DNA of 26,095 nucleotides from Ruminococcus sp. (GTDB lineage Bacteria; Bacillota; Clostridia; Oscillospirales; Ruminococcaceae): NCBI GenBank assembly GCA_017622635.1, contig JAGAQS010000308.1, forward strand, positions 1 to 26,095, written 5' to 3'. A program made the position numbers and the translations under genes. The notes under the pieces are model-generated. The model was not told the origin of the DNA. It searched no databases and saw only the letters and a program-made list of their open reading frames with translations. This document shows positions 8,810-14,874 of the stretch, one piece after another (within the stretch, counting starts at the first letter, position 1; each line of letters begins with the position of its first letter).

Positions 8810-8825
8810 TGTTCCACGTGGAACA
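8810..8825. promoter_or_regulatory. parS site 2 upstream of the parA promoter
   Basis: The perfect palindrome TGTTCCACGTGGAACA lies 28 bases after the first site and ends 19 bases before the -35 of the parA promoter. ParB bound here could influence parAB transcription; that is inference. Confidence 0.9.
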
Positions 8826-8844
8826 TAATTATTGAAAATATCTA

Positions 8845-8873
8845 TTTACAAAACGTTTTAAAAGTGATATAAT
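8845..8873 (+). promoter_or_regulatory. parAB promoter
   Basis: The -35 TTTACA (8845-8850) and -10 TATAAT (8868-8873) have a 17-base spacer. Transcription would start near 8880, 25 bases before parA. It lies directly after the second parS site. Confidence 0.8.
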
Positions 8874-8905
8874 ATTAAATATAAAAAAACGAAAGGAAGA
8901 ATCCT

Positions 8906-9715
8906 ATGAGCAAAATAATTGCGGTGGCAAATCAGAAAGGCGGAGTCGGAAAGTCAACCACTGCCGTCAATCTTGCTGCTTATCTTGGTTCAAGAGGTTT
9001 TAACGTTCTTTGTATTGACTCTGACCCGCAGGGAAACACGACTACTGCTTTCGGAGTTAAAAAGAAGTCAGTAAGTGCTTCAACATATGATGTCCTCACG
9101 GGTAAAATACGTATTCAGGACGCTGTGGTTGAAACCGAGTTCAGTAATGTTTCAATAGTTCCTGCGACCGAATCACTTGCAGGCTGTGAAATTGAGCTTA
9201 TAAATTATGAAAACAGAATGAAACGTCTTAAAATGCAGGTTCTGACTTGCCGTGAAGATTATGACTACATATTTATTGACTGTCCCCCTGCTTTGGGTCT
9301 TGTTACTATCAACGCACTTGTTGCCTGTGATACGATAATTGTTCCGATGCTTGCAGAATTTTTTGCACTTGAGGGACTGTCTCAGCTTGTAAATACAATA
9401 AAAATAGTAAAGACAAATTATAATTCTTCACTTGATATTGAGGGCATTGTTTTCACTATGTTTGACGGCAGACTTAACGTTTCAAATGATGTTGTAAAAG
9501 AAGTTGAGAAATATTTTCCGGGAAAGGTTTTCAAGACTAAAATTCCGAGAAATGTACGTCTTTCGGAAGCTCCCAGCCACGGCAAGCCTGTTATGTATTA
9601 TGACAGGTCGTCAAAGGGTGCTGACGCTTACGAACTTCTCGGACACGAACTTCTCGGTGAACCGCTTGAACTTCCCAAAAAAAAACGCAGAGGAATTTTT
9701 TCTTTCAAAAAATAA
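8906..9715 (+). CDS. parA: ParA/Soj chromosome partitioning ATPase
   Basis: This is a 269-residue ParA-family Walker ATPase. The deviant Walker A motif KGGVGKST occupies residues 11-18 with the signature lysine (Lys11), and the Walker B segment is YIFIDCPPALG. Soj/ParA binds DNA non-specifically as an ATP dimer, acts with ParB-parS in origin segregation, and in Bacillus also regulates DnaA. The C-terminus is Lys/Arg-rich (KKKRRGIFSFKK). A ribosome binding site (GAAAGGAAG) precedes the ATG. It has its own promoter and forms an operon with parB 20 bases downstream. Confidence 0.96.
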   Translation: MSKIIAVANQKGGVGKSTTAVNLAAYLGSRGFNVLCIDSDPQGNTTTAFGVKKKSVSASTYDVLTGKIRIQDAVVETEFSNVSIVPATESLAGCEIELINYENRMKRLKMQVLTCREDYDYIFIDCPPALGLVTINALVACDTIIVPMLAEFFALEGLSQLVNTIKIVKTNYNSSLDIEGIVFTMFDGRLNVSNDVVKEVEKYFPGKVFKTKIPRNVRLSEAPSHGKPVMYYDRSSKGADAYELLGHELLGEPLELPKKKRRGIFSFKK

Positions 9716-9735
9716 ACATGAAAGGAGTTTAAGCT

Positions 9736-10581
9736 ATGGCTATTGGTGGTCTGGGGGCAGGTCTTGACAGCCTTTTCAGTGACAACACAAGTGAAGTGCA
9801 GGTAAAGAAAACACTCCGCACTTCCGAAATTGAGCCTAACCGTGAACAGCCACGAAAGAAATTCAGTGACGAGGCTATAACTTCACTTGCCGACTCTATC
9901 CGTGAACATGGTATGTTACAGCCTATTCTTGTACGTCCTCTTTCGACAGGCGGTTATCAGATTGTCGCAGGTGAACGCAGGTGGCGTGCGGCGAGAATGT
10001 TGGGACTTGACGAAGTTCCTGTTAATATTCGTGAACTGTCCGATTCTGAGGCAATGCAGATTGCAATTATTGAGAATCTGCAACGTGAAAATCTCAATCC
10101 CGTTGAAGAAGCAAACGGTTACAACGAACTTATTGAAAAATACGGAATGACACAGGATAAAGTGGCGAAGATGGTCGGTCGTTCACGTTCTTCTGTTGCA
10201 AATGCGATACGCATACTCACGCTTCCCGAATCTGTACTTGATATGCTTGAAAAGGGCAGTCTGTCGGTAGGTCACGCAAAGGCACTGCTCGGATTTGAGG
10301 ACAGGGAACTTTTGATAAGTATTGCCGAAAAAGCTTCAGACGGCGGTATGACTGTAAGACAGGTTGAAAATGCCGTTAAAAAATCCGAAGAAAGCGTAAC
10401 CGATAAATCTGCGGACAGGCACATTGACAATTACTTTGTTGAAATGGAAATTTCACTGAATGAAAAACTCGGACGCAGAGTAAAAGTGGATTACGGTAAA
10501 AACAAGGGTACGCTTATACTTGAATTTTACGATAAAAACGATTTGGCAGAAATAGCTGAAAAACTCGCAAGAGATGAATAA
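9736..10581 (+). CDS. parB: ParB/Spo0J chromosome partitioning protein
   Basis: This is a 281-residue ParB. It begins with a Gly/Leu-rich N-terminal tail (GGLGAGLDSLF), typical of the segment that stimulates ParA ATPase. The CTP-binding region includes REQPRK, VAGERRWRAARM and ENLQRENLNPVEEA, and the helix-turn-helix reads VGRSRSSVANAIRIL. Arg151 and Gly179 are the ParB-type specificity residues, contrasting with Noc. Its C-terminal dimerisation domain includes GRRVKVDYGKNKG. ParB loads at parS, slides as a CTP clamp and recruits SMC. RBS AAAGGAG precedes the ATG; serS follows after 17 bases, possibly co-transcribed. Confidence 0.96.
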   Translation: MAIGGLGAGLDSLFSDNTSEVQVKKTLRTSEIEPNREQPRKKFSDEAITSLADSIREHGMLQPILVRPLSTGGYQIVAGERRWRAARMLGLDEVPVNIRELSDSEAMQIAIIENLQRENLNPVEEANGYNELIEKYGMTQDKVAKMVGRSRSSVANAIRILTLPESVLDMLEKGSLSVGHAKALLGFEDRELLISIAEKASDGGMTVRQVENAVKKSEESVTDKSADRHIDNYFVEMEISLNEKLGRRVKVDYGKNKGTLILEFYDKNDLAEIAEKLARDE

Positions 10582-10598
10582 AAGGAGAATGTAAAAAA

Positions 10599-11927
10599 AT
10601 GCTTGATATGAAATTTGTCCGTACCAATCCGGAACTGGTAAAGGAGAATATAAGAAAGAAGTTTCAGGACAAGAAACTTGAACTTGTGGACAAGGTTATT
10701 GAACTTGACGAACAGTGCAGAAAGGCTAAGAGTGAGGGCGACGAACTCCGCAATGTAAAAAACAAAAAGAGCAAGGAGTTCGGCAAGTTCAACGGTATGC
10801 TGAAAAAGGCTGAGGACGACAAGGTAAAAGCTGAAGCAGAAGAAAACATTGCAAGAATTACAGTGGAAGTAAAAGAGATTGATGAAAGAATTGAAAAGCT
10901 TGAAAAACTTGAATCTGAACTCAATGAGGAAATCCGCAAAATCATGCTTGTTATTCCGAACATCATTGACGAAAGTGTACCGATTGGCAAGGACGACAGC
11001 GAAAACGTTGAAGTCGAAAGATTCGGTGAACCTTTTGTACCTGATTTTGAAGTACCATACCATGTTGACATAATGGAAAAGCTGAACGGCATTGACCTTG
11101 ACAGTGCAAGAGACAAGACAAGTGGTAACGGTTTTTACTATCTCTGCGGAGATATTGCACAGTTACAGTCGTGCATATTGTCTTACGCAAGGGATTTTAT
11201 GATTGACAAGGGATTCACTTATTGTATTCCTCCTTTCATGATTAGAAGCAGTGTTGTAACGGGTGTAATGAGTTTTGAGGAAATGGAAGGCATGATGTAC
11301 AAGATTGAGGGTGAGGACTTGTATTTGATAGGTACAAGTGAACACTCAATGATTGGCAGATTCATGGATACCATCACGCCGGAGGAAGAACTCCCGAAAA
11401 CCCTTACAAGTTATTCACCGTGTTTCCGTAAGGAAGTAGGTGCTCACGGTCTTGAGGAAAGAGGCGTTTACAGAATACACCAGTTTGAAAAACAGGAAAT
11501 GATTGTTGTATGCAAACCCGAAGAAAGCATGGAATGGTTTCATAAACTCTATGGATATACAGTTGAATTTTTCCGCACACTTGATATTCCTGTCCGTACA
11601 CTTGAATGTTGTTCGGGTGACTTGGCTGATTTAAAGGTAAAGAGTATTGACGTTGAGGCGTGGTCACCGAGACAGAAGAAATATTTTGAAGTCGGAAGCT
11701 GTTCAAATCTCGGTGACGCACAGGCTCGCCGTCTCGGAATAAGAGTAAAGACTGCTGACAAGAAAAAGTATTTTGCACACACTCTCAATAATACGGTTGT
11801 CGCACCACCGAGAATGTTAATAGCATTTCTTGAAAACAATCTCAATGAGGACGGTAGTATAAGAATCCCCGAAGCTCTCAAACCTTATATGCGTAAGGAC
11901 GTTATAGCAGTTCCCGTTAAAAAGTAA
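10599..11927 (+). CDS. serS: Serine--tRNA ligase
   Basis: This is a 442-residue class II aminoacyl-tRNA synthetase charging tRNA-Ser (and tRNA-Sec where present). The N-terminal domain (MLDMKFVRTNPELVKENI, then a Glu/Lys-rich coiled coil to about residue 110) binds the tRNA long variable arm. The catalytic core has GTSEHS, motif 2 (CFRKEVGAHGLEERG then VYRIHQFEKQEM) and motif 3 (PPRMLIAFLENN). The motif 2 loop differs from the common bacterial SAGRDTRG form, apparently a divergent Clostridia subfamily. The ATG lies 17 bases after parB with RBS AAAGGAGA. No clear terminator is seen after it; a convergent small gene begins 7 bases downstream. Confidence 0.95.
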   Translation: MLDMKFVRTNPELVKENIRKKFQDKKLELVDKVIELDEQCRKAKSEGDELRNVKNKKSKEFGKFNGMLKKAEDDKVKAEAEENIARITVEVKEIDERIEKLEKLESELNEEIRKIMLVIPNIIDESVPIGKDDSENVEVERFGEPFVPDFEVPYHVDIMEKLNGIDLDSARDKTSGNGFYYLCGDIAQLQSCILSYARDFMIDKGFTYCIPPFMIRSSVVTGVMSFEEMEGMMYKIEGEDLYLIGTSEHSMIGRFMDTITPEEELPKTLTSYSPCFRKEVGAHGLEERGVYRIHQFEKQEMIVVCKPEESMEWFHKLYGYTVEFFRTLDIPVRTLECCSGDLADLKVKSIDVEAWSPRQKKYFEVGSCSNLGDAQARRLGIRVKTADKKKYFAHTLNNTVVAPPRMLIAFLENNLNEDGSIRIPEALKPYMRKDVIAVPVKK

Positions 11928-11934
11928 AAACAGC

Positions 11935-12045
11935 TTATTCGTCGATACCGTTCTTTTTGTCGACATCTTTGGCGACGGTGCATAGACACATTGCAAAAAC
12001 GCCTACAGTACCGCCGAACATAGAGCCGAGCAGAAAATTAAGCAT
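11935..12045 (-). CDS. 36-residue DUF3789-like membrane micropeptide
   Basis: Read leftward this gives a 36-residue peptide, MLNFLLGSMFGGTVGVFAMC then LCTVAKDVDKKNGIDE. It has one hydrophobic segment (residues 2-24) with a glycine motif (GSMFGGTVGV) and a short charged C-terminus. This resembles the DUF3789 family of roughly 35-residue single-helix peptides common in Firmicutes, whose function is unknown; the assignment rests on remembered family features. RBS AGGTGA lies 7 bases before the ATG, and a good promoter lies just upstream, so it is a stand-alone gene. It converges with serS. Confidence 0.75.
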   Translation of the reverse strand: MLNFLLGSMFGGTVGVFAMCLCTVAKDVDKKNGIDE

Positions 12046-12063
12046 AATAAATCACCTCATTAT

Positions 12064-12092
12064 ATATTATGTGAAAATTTGTGTCATGTAAA
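12064..12092 (-). promoter_or_regulatory. Promoter of the DUF3789-like gene
   Basis: On the minus strand a -35 TTTACA (12087-12092) and -10 TAATAT (12064-12069) are spaced 17 bases apart, about 19 bases before the ATG. The start site would be close to the ribosome binding site, giving a very short leader. Confidence 0.6.
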
Positions 12093-12093
12093 C

Positions 12094-12121
12094 AAAAAAA
12101 GTCCCGAATATTTTCGGGACT
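12094..12121 (-). terminator. Minus-strand terminator, left palindrome of the cassette
   Basis: A perfect 9-bp stem AGTCCCGAA/TTCGGGACT (12100-12108 with 12113-12121) is followed, reading leftward, by seven T (complement of 12094-12100). It would stop leftward transcripts arriving from the trxA side. A near copy sits at 12640-12662. Confidence 0.75.
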
Positions 12122-12313
12122 TAAGGGTGTGTCTATAATGTTCAGCAAGCACTCATGACGGCTATGTAGAGGATACTGCCATCACGCATATAGTCAGGCA
12201 TAGCCCAAAGTTGAGAGCGGTTGAATTATAGGCGATGATGATATATAATTACAGTTAAGGACAAGTATTCGGCTTGCTCGTGAAAATTGGAATTTGAAAG
12301 TGAGGTGTAGAAT
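12122..12313 (+). promoter_or_regulatory. Non-coding segment with promoter upstream of the 78-aa membrane protein gene
   Basis: No gene is recognised here. The 3' part has a promoter with -35 TTGAAT (12221-12226), a 17-base spacer and -10 TATAAT (12244-12249), giving a leader of about 60 bases. Further upstream a 7-bp inverted pair GGCTATG/CATAGCC (12160-12166 with 12199-12205) could form a hairpin. A 14-bp arm (12283-12296) pairs exactly with 12559-12572 on the other side of the gene. Confidence 0.6.
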
Positions 12314-12572
12314 ATGAAAGATAAGAAAGAACGTTGGAGAATCATTGTTGCAATTATATCAGTATTATTTATAGTCTTTATGTGGGTAAAAAATGACATT
12401 GGTGATGTTTACAGCACAATGCCCAAAGAACAAATAACTCCATTTATTGTAACAACTGTTGTAGTAACATTAGTTAAAGTTGGTGTAATTGCTTTAGTAG
12501 TATTTCTGATAAAATTGATTGTAAGTAAAATAAAACACACAGATAAATAAGATAACCGCAAATTCCAATTTT
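12283..12572. repeat. 14-bp perfect inverted repeat flanking the small membrane gene
   Basis: The arm AAAATTGGAATTTG (12283-12296) is exactly complementary to CAAATTCCAATTTT (12559-12572). The arms flank the 78-codon gene. They may pair in mRNA, mask the ribosome binding site that lies shortly after the left arm, or be terminal repeats of a small inserted element. Confidence 0.7.
12314..12550 (+). CDS. Small two-helix membrane protein, unknown function
   Basis: This is a 78-residue protein not recognised as any family. It has a basic N-terminus (MKDKKERWR), a first hydrophobic segment (about 10-24, IIVAIISVLFIVFMW), a short polar loop (KNDIGDVYSTMPKEQ), a second long hydrophobic segment (about 43-70) and a basic C-terminal tail, so both ends are probably cytoplasmic. 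Codon choice is A/T-rich (many tta, gta, gtt) compared with its neighbours, which suggests acquisition. GAGGTG precedes the ATG. It has its own promoter and two tandem terminators and is bracketed by inverted repeats and matching palindromes, so it looks like a discrete cassette. Confidence 0.7.
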   Translation: MKDKKERWRIIVAIISVLFIVFMWVKNDIGDVYSTMPKEQITPFIVTTVVVTLVKVGVIALVVFLIKLIVSKIKHTDK

Positions 12573-12596
12573 TCTTAGTAATTACATATGCCCTTA

Positions 12597-12628
12597 CGGC
12601 GAGGAGAATGTTCTCCTTGCCGATTTTT
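12597..12628 (+). terminator. Terminator of the small membrane gene
   Basis: An 11-bp stem (12597-12607 with 12612-12622, one G-T pair) with loop ATGT is followed by ATTTTT. It is the first of two tandem rightward terminators. Confidence 0.75.
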
Positions 12629-12639
12629 ATTCAAGATGA

Positions 12640-12671
12640 AGTCCCGAAAACATTCGGGACTTGATTTTTTT
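12640..12671 (+). terminator. Second rightward terminator, right palindrome of the cassette
   Basis: A 9-bp stem AGTCCCGAA/TTCGGGACT (12640-12648 with 12653-12661) with loop AACA is followed after TGA by seven T that run into the trxA stop codon. It matches the palindrome at 12100-12122 at 19 of 23 positions. Confidence 0.75.
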
Positions 12672-12978
12672 ATTTCAGCATTTCAAGTATGCTGTTTTTC
12701 GGGATTACTCCTACTGACTGGTTCTGGATAACACCGTCTTTTACAACGACAAGAAGCGGTATACTTTCCACTCTGAATGCCCTTGAAAGTTCGGGTTGTT
12801 CGTCAACGTTTACTTTTCCTACTTTTACATGACCGTCAAGGTCTTTTGCAATTTCCGAAACGACAGGTGAAAGCATCATGCACGGGCCGCACCAGCCTGC
12901 CCAGAAGTCAAGCAGAACAGTGCCTTTGTAGTTGCGTACCTCTGCGTCAAAATTTTCCTTTGTGATAACGATTTCCAT
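12670..12978 (-). CDS. trxA: Thioredoxin
   Basis: This is a 102-residue thioredoxin with the active site WAGWCGPC (Cys30 and Cys33) and the cis-proline loop (SIPLLVVV). It reduces cytosolic protein disulfides. It is the last gene of the leftward fprA-ftrB-like-trxA set. Only two bases separate it from the preceding gene, whose end carries its ribosome binding site (AAGGAGGAA). The partnership with a ferredoxin-thioredoxin-reductase-like protein suggests reduction by ferredoxin rather than, or in addition to, NADPH. Leftward transcription has no T-rich terminator until 12094, so the transcript may run antisense through the small membrane gene. Confidence 0.95.
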   Translation of the reverse strand: MEIVITKENFDAEVRNYKGTVLLDFWAGWCGPCMMLSPVVSEIAKDLDGHVKVGKVNVDEQPELSRAFRVESIPLLVVVKDGVIQNQSVGVIPKNSILEMLK

Positions 12979-12980
12979 TT

Positions 12981-13184
12981 TTATTCCTCCTTGGATTTAT
13001 AGTAGAGCATACAGTGACAGAAACCCTCAAAATCGGGGTCGGCAATCTGGTCACGAAATTCCTTACACATACATTTGTTTTCGGGTGTGCGTTGGATTCG
13101 GCACGGACAGTAACCGTCTTTCTGTTTCAGTCCCTCCTTGATTCTTGCGACAACTTCCTTGTCGGGATTCAGTGTAATTTTCAT
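12981..13184 (-). CDS. Ferredoxin-thioredoxin reductase catalytic-subunit-like protein
   Basis: This encodes 67 residues with three Cys-x-Cys pairs: Cys26-Pro-Cys28, Cys38-Met-Cys40 and Cys56-His-Cys58. The CPC...CxC...CHC pattern is the hallmark of the FTR catalytic (beta) subunit, where four cysteines hold a [4Fe-4S] cluster and two form the redox-active disulfide. The protein is shorter than plant FTR-beta and the second spacing (9 residues) is contracted; no variable (alpha) subunit gene is nearby. Adjacent trxA supports electron transfer from ferredoxin to thioredoxin. The ATG at 13184 is chosen for its AAAGGAGGG site; an in-frame extension to 13268 would overlap fprA and lacks such a site. 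Confidence 0.8.
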   Translation of the reverse strand: MKITLNPDKEVVARIKEGLKQKDGYCPCRIQRTPENKCMCKEFRDQIADPDFEGFCHCMLYYKSKEE

Positions 13185-13236
13185 AGTGCCCTCCTTTTTT
13201 ATATTATTATAACTGTAAAACAGTTTTTCATACGGA

Positions 13237-14391
13237 TTATTCTGAAAGTTCGTCAGCCATTGCCTCAATCTGCGTTATATTTTCGGGCTTTACGGCAGAC
13301 TTGATAGTCACTGTATTTTCAAGCCATGTGATATCTTTTGACTTCGCAAACATTTCTTTCATTACTTTTCCTGCGGTAACAGCCCATGAACCGTTTTCAA
13401 TTATTCCTATTGTGCGGTTCTGGTAGTTACGTTCGGTGAGTTCGTGAATAAAACGTTTCATGAACGGGAAAACGTCGGCGTTATATGTAGTGGAGGCAAG
13501 GACAAGTTTTCCATATCTGAAAGCGTCTTCAACTGCCTCTGCCATGTCCTCACGTGCAAGGTCACACATGACAACTTTCGGACATTTTTTCTCTCTGAGT
13601 CTGTCGGCAAGAATTTCACAGGCTTTTTTCGTATTGCCGTAAACGGAAGTGTATGCAATCATCACGCCCTCCGATTCAACACTGTAAGACGACCATGTAG
13701 AATAAAGACCTATATAATAATCAAGATTTTCGGTAAGCACAGGACCGTGCAACGCACATATAGTCTGAATGTCAAGGGCGGACACTTTTTTCAGAACGTT
13801 TCTTACCTGCAAGCCGTATTTTCCGACTATTCCGAAATAATATCTTCTTGCTTCACAAGCCCAGTCTTCATCAACGTCCAACGCTCCGAACTTTCCGAAA
13901 GCGTCAGCCGAGAAAAGAACCTTGTCCGTACTGTCGTAAGTGAACATTACTTCAGGCCAGTGAACCATCGGGGCAAATATAAAAGAAAGCTGATGTTTGC
14001 CGAGTGAAAGGGTATCATTTTCCTTTATGACAAGCTTGTTGACGGAATCGGTGTTTTCAAAGAAATTTGACATCATGTTGAAAGTCTTTGCGTTTCCGAC
14101 AATTACGGCTTCGGGATAGGCTTTCACAAAGTTCATGATATTTGCGGAATGGTCAGGCTCCATGTGCTGAACTATGAGATAGTCGGGAGTTTTGCCGTTG
14201 AGGGCATTTTTCAGGTTGTCCAGCCATTCGCCCGAAAAATCAGCGTCAACGGTATCCATAACGGCAATTTTTTCGTCCATGATTAAATATGAATTGTAAG
14301 CCATGCCGTTTGGTACATCATACTGACCTTCAAACAGGTCAATTTTATGGTCATTCACACCGACATAAAAAATATCTTCTGTTATTTTCAT
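13237..14391 (-). CDS. fprA: Flavodiiron protein (FprA family, O2/NO reductase)
   Basis: This is a 384-residue A-type flavodiiron protein. The N-terminal metallo-beta-lactamase domain carries the diiron ligand set starting His76-x-Glu78-x-Asp80-His81 (QHMEPDHS) with later ligands in APMVHWPE, SADAF and ALHGPV. The C-terminal flavodoxin domain starts with the FMN loop TSVYGNTKKA (about residues 249-258). Such enzymes reduce O2 to water and/or NO to N2O in the cytosol of anaerobes, with rubredoxin or F420H2 as donor. Leftward gene, RBS AAAAGAGG, likely first gene of a unit with the FTR-like and thioredoxin genes (52-base gap to the next). Confidence 0.95.
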   Translation of the reverse strand: MKITEDIFYVGVNDHKIDLFEGQYDVPNGMAYNSYLIMDEKIAVMDTVDADFSGEWLDNLKNALNGKTPDYLIVQHMEPDHSANIMNFVKAYPEAVIVGNAKTFNMMSNFFENTDSVNKLVIKENDTLSLGKHQLSFIFAPMVHWPEVMFTYDSTDKVLFSADAFGKFGALDVDEDWACEARRYYFGIVGKYGLQVRNVLKKVSALDIQTICALHGPVLTENLDYYIGLYSTWSSYSVESEGVMIAYTSVYGNTKKACEILADRLREKKCPKVVMCDLAREDMAEAVEDAFRYGKLVLASTTYNADVFPFMKRFIHELTERNYQNRTIGIIENGSWAVTAGKVMKEMFAKSKDITWLENTVTIKSAVKPENITQIEAMADELSE

Positions 14392-14424
14392 TATCGCAAC
14401 CTCTTTTCCAAAAAATATATTATA

Positions 14425-14452
14425 ATTATAGCATATATTTCGCAGTAATGAA
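14425..14452 (-). promoter_or_regulatory. Possible fprA promoter
   Basis: On the minus strand there is a clear -10 TATAAT (14425-14430) with a weak -35 TTCATT (14447-14452) at 16 bases. It lies 34 bases before the fprA start. Confidence 0.45.
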
Positions 14453-14548
14453 AGGGGTATGTGTGAATTTTTTTATGTATTATTATTAAATAATGCAGAA
14501 ATTATATTTTTTATGTTACTTTTTCACAAAAAATCATTGATATATTAA

Positions 14549-14564
14549 TGTTCCACGTGGAACA
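14549..14564. promoter_or_regulatory. parS site between fprA and the Ca2+-ATPase operon
   Basis: The perfect palindrome TGTTCCACGTGGAACA, identical to the copies at 5188 and 8810, lies in the roughly 480-base gap between divergent genes, 5.7 kb beyond the noc-parA cluster. Apart from this site and the two flanking promoters, nothing else is recognised in 14453-14745. Confidence 0.88.
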
Positions 14565-14745
14565 AACAGAAGTGCGGAAAGTCTTTTTTTTCCGAAATAT
14601 CGTCATATATGAATATTGTTTATAATGCGGTCAAGTATATATAAAGCTGAAAATCCGGCAAACGTTATTTTTCACAAATTACATTTGAATAATTTGTCTG
14701 AATCGCTAAAATAAGCTGAAAATTGACATTTTACACTGTTATATA

Positions 14746-14774
14746 TTGACAAATCAGTTGACGGATTGTATAAT
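14746..14774 (+). promoter_or_regulatory. Perfect consensus promoter of the Ca2+-ATPase/ter operon
   Basis: TTGACA (14746-14751), a 17-base spacer and TATAAT (14769-14774) match the housekeeping consensus exactly. A second TTGACA lies at 14723-14728. Transcription would start near 14781, leaving a leader of about 94 bases before the ATG at 14875. No operator is evident, so basal expression may be substantial. Confidence 0.85.
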
Positions 14775-14874
14775 ATTATTATAAGTGCAGTTATACGTAA
14801 AAAGCCTTTTTTTCGGTGTATTACTGTTTTTTTCTGCACTGAAAAAGAATATATTAAAAGAAGGAGATTTGTTT

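Noticed and set aside
10527..11116. Long minus-strand frames (150-178 codons) opposite the start of serS
   Set aside because: Their Ser/Phe/Leu-rich composition mirrors the Lys/Glu-rich coiled coil of serS on the other strand.
12122..12313. A structured RNA or riboswitch upstream of the small membrane gene
   Set aside because: Only one 7-bp pairing and a distant inverted repeat are visible, most of it upstream of the predicted transcription start; no known riboswitch consensus is recognised.
13014..14007. Plus-strand frames opposite fprA and the FTR-like gene, up to 187 codons
   Set aside because: No ribosome binding site and no family features; the minus-strand genes carry complete motif sets.
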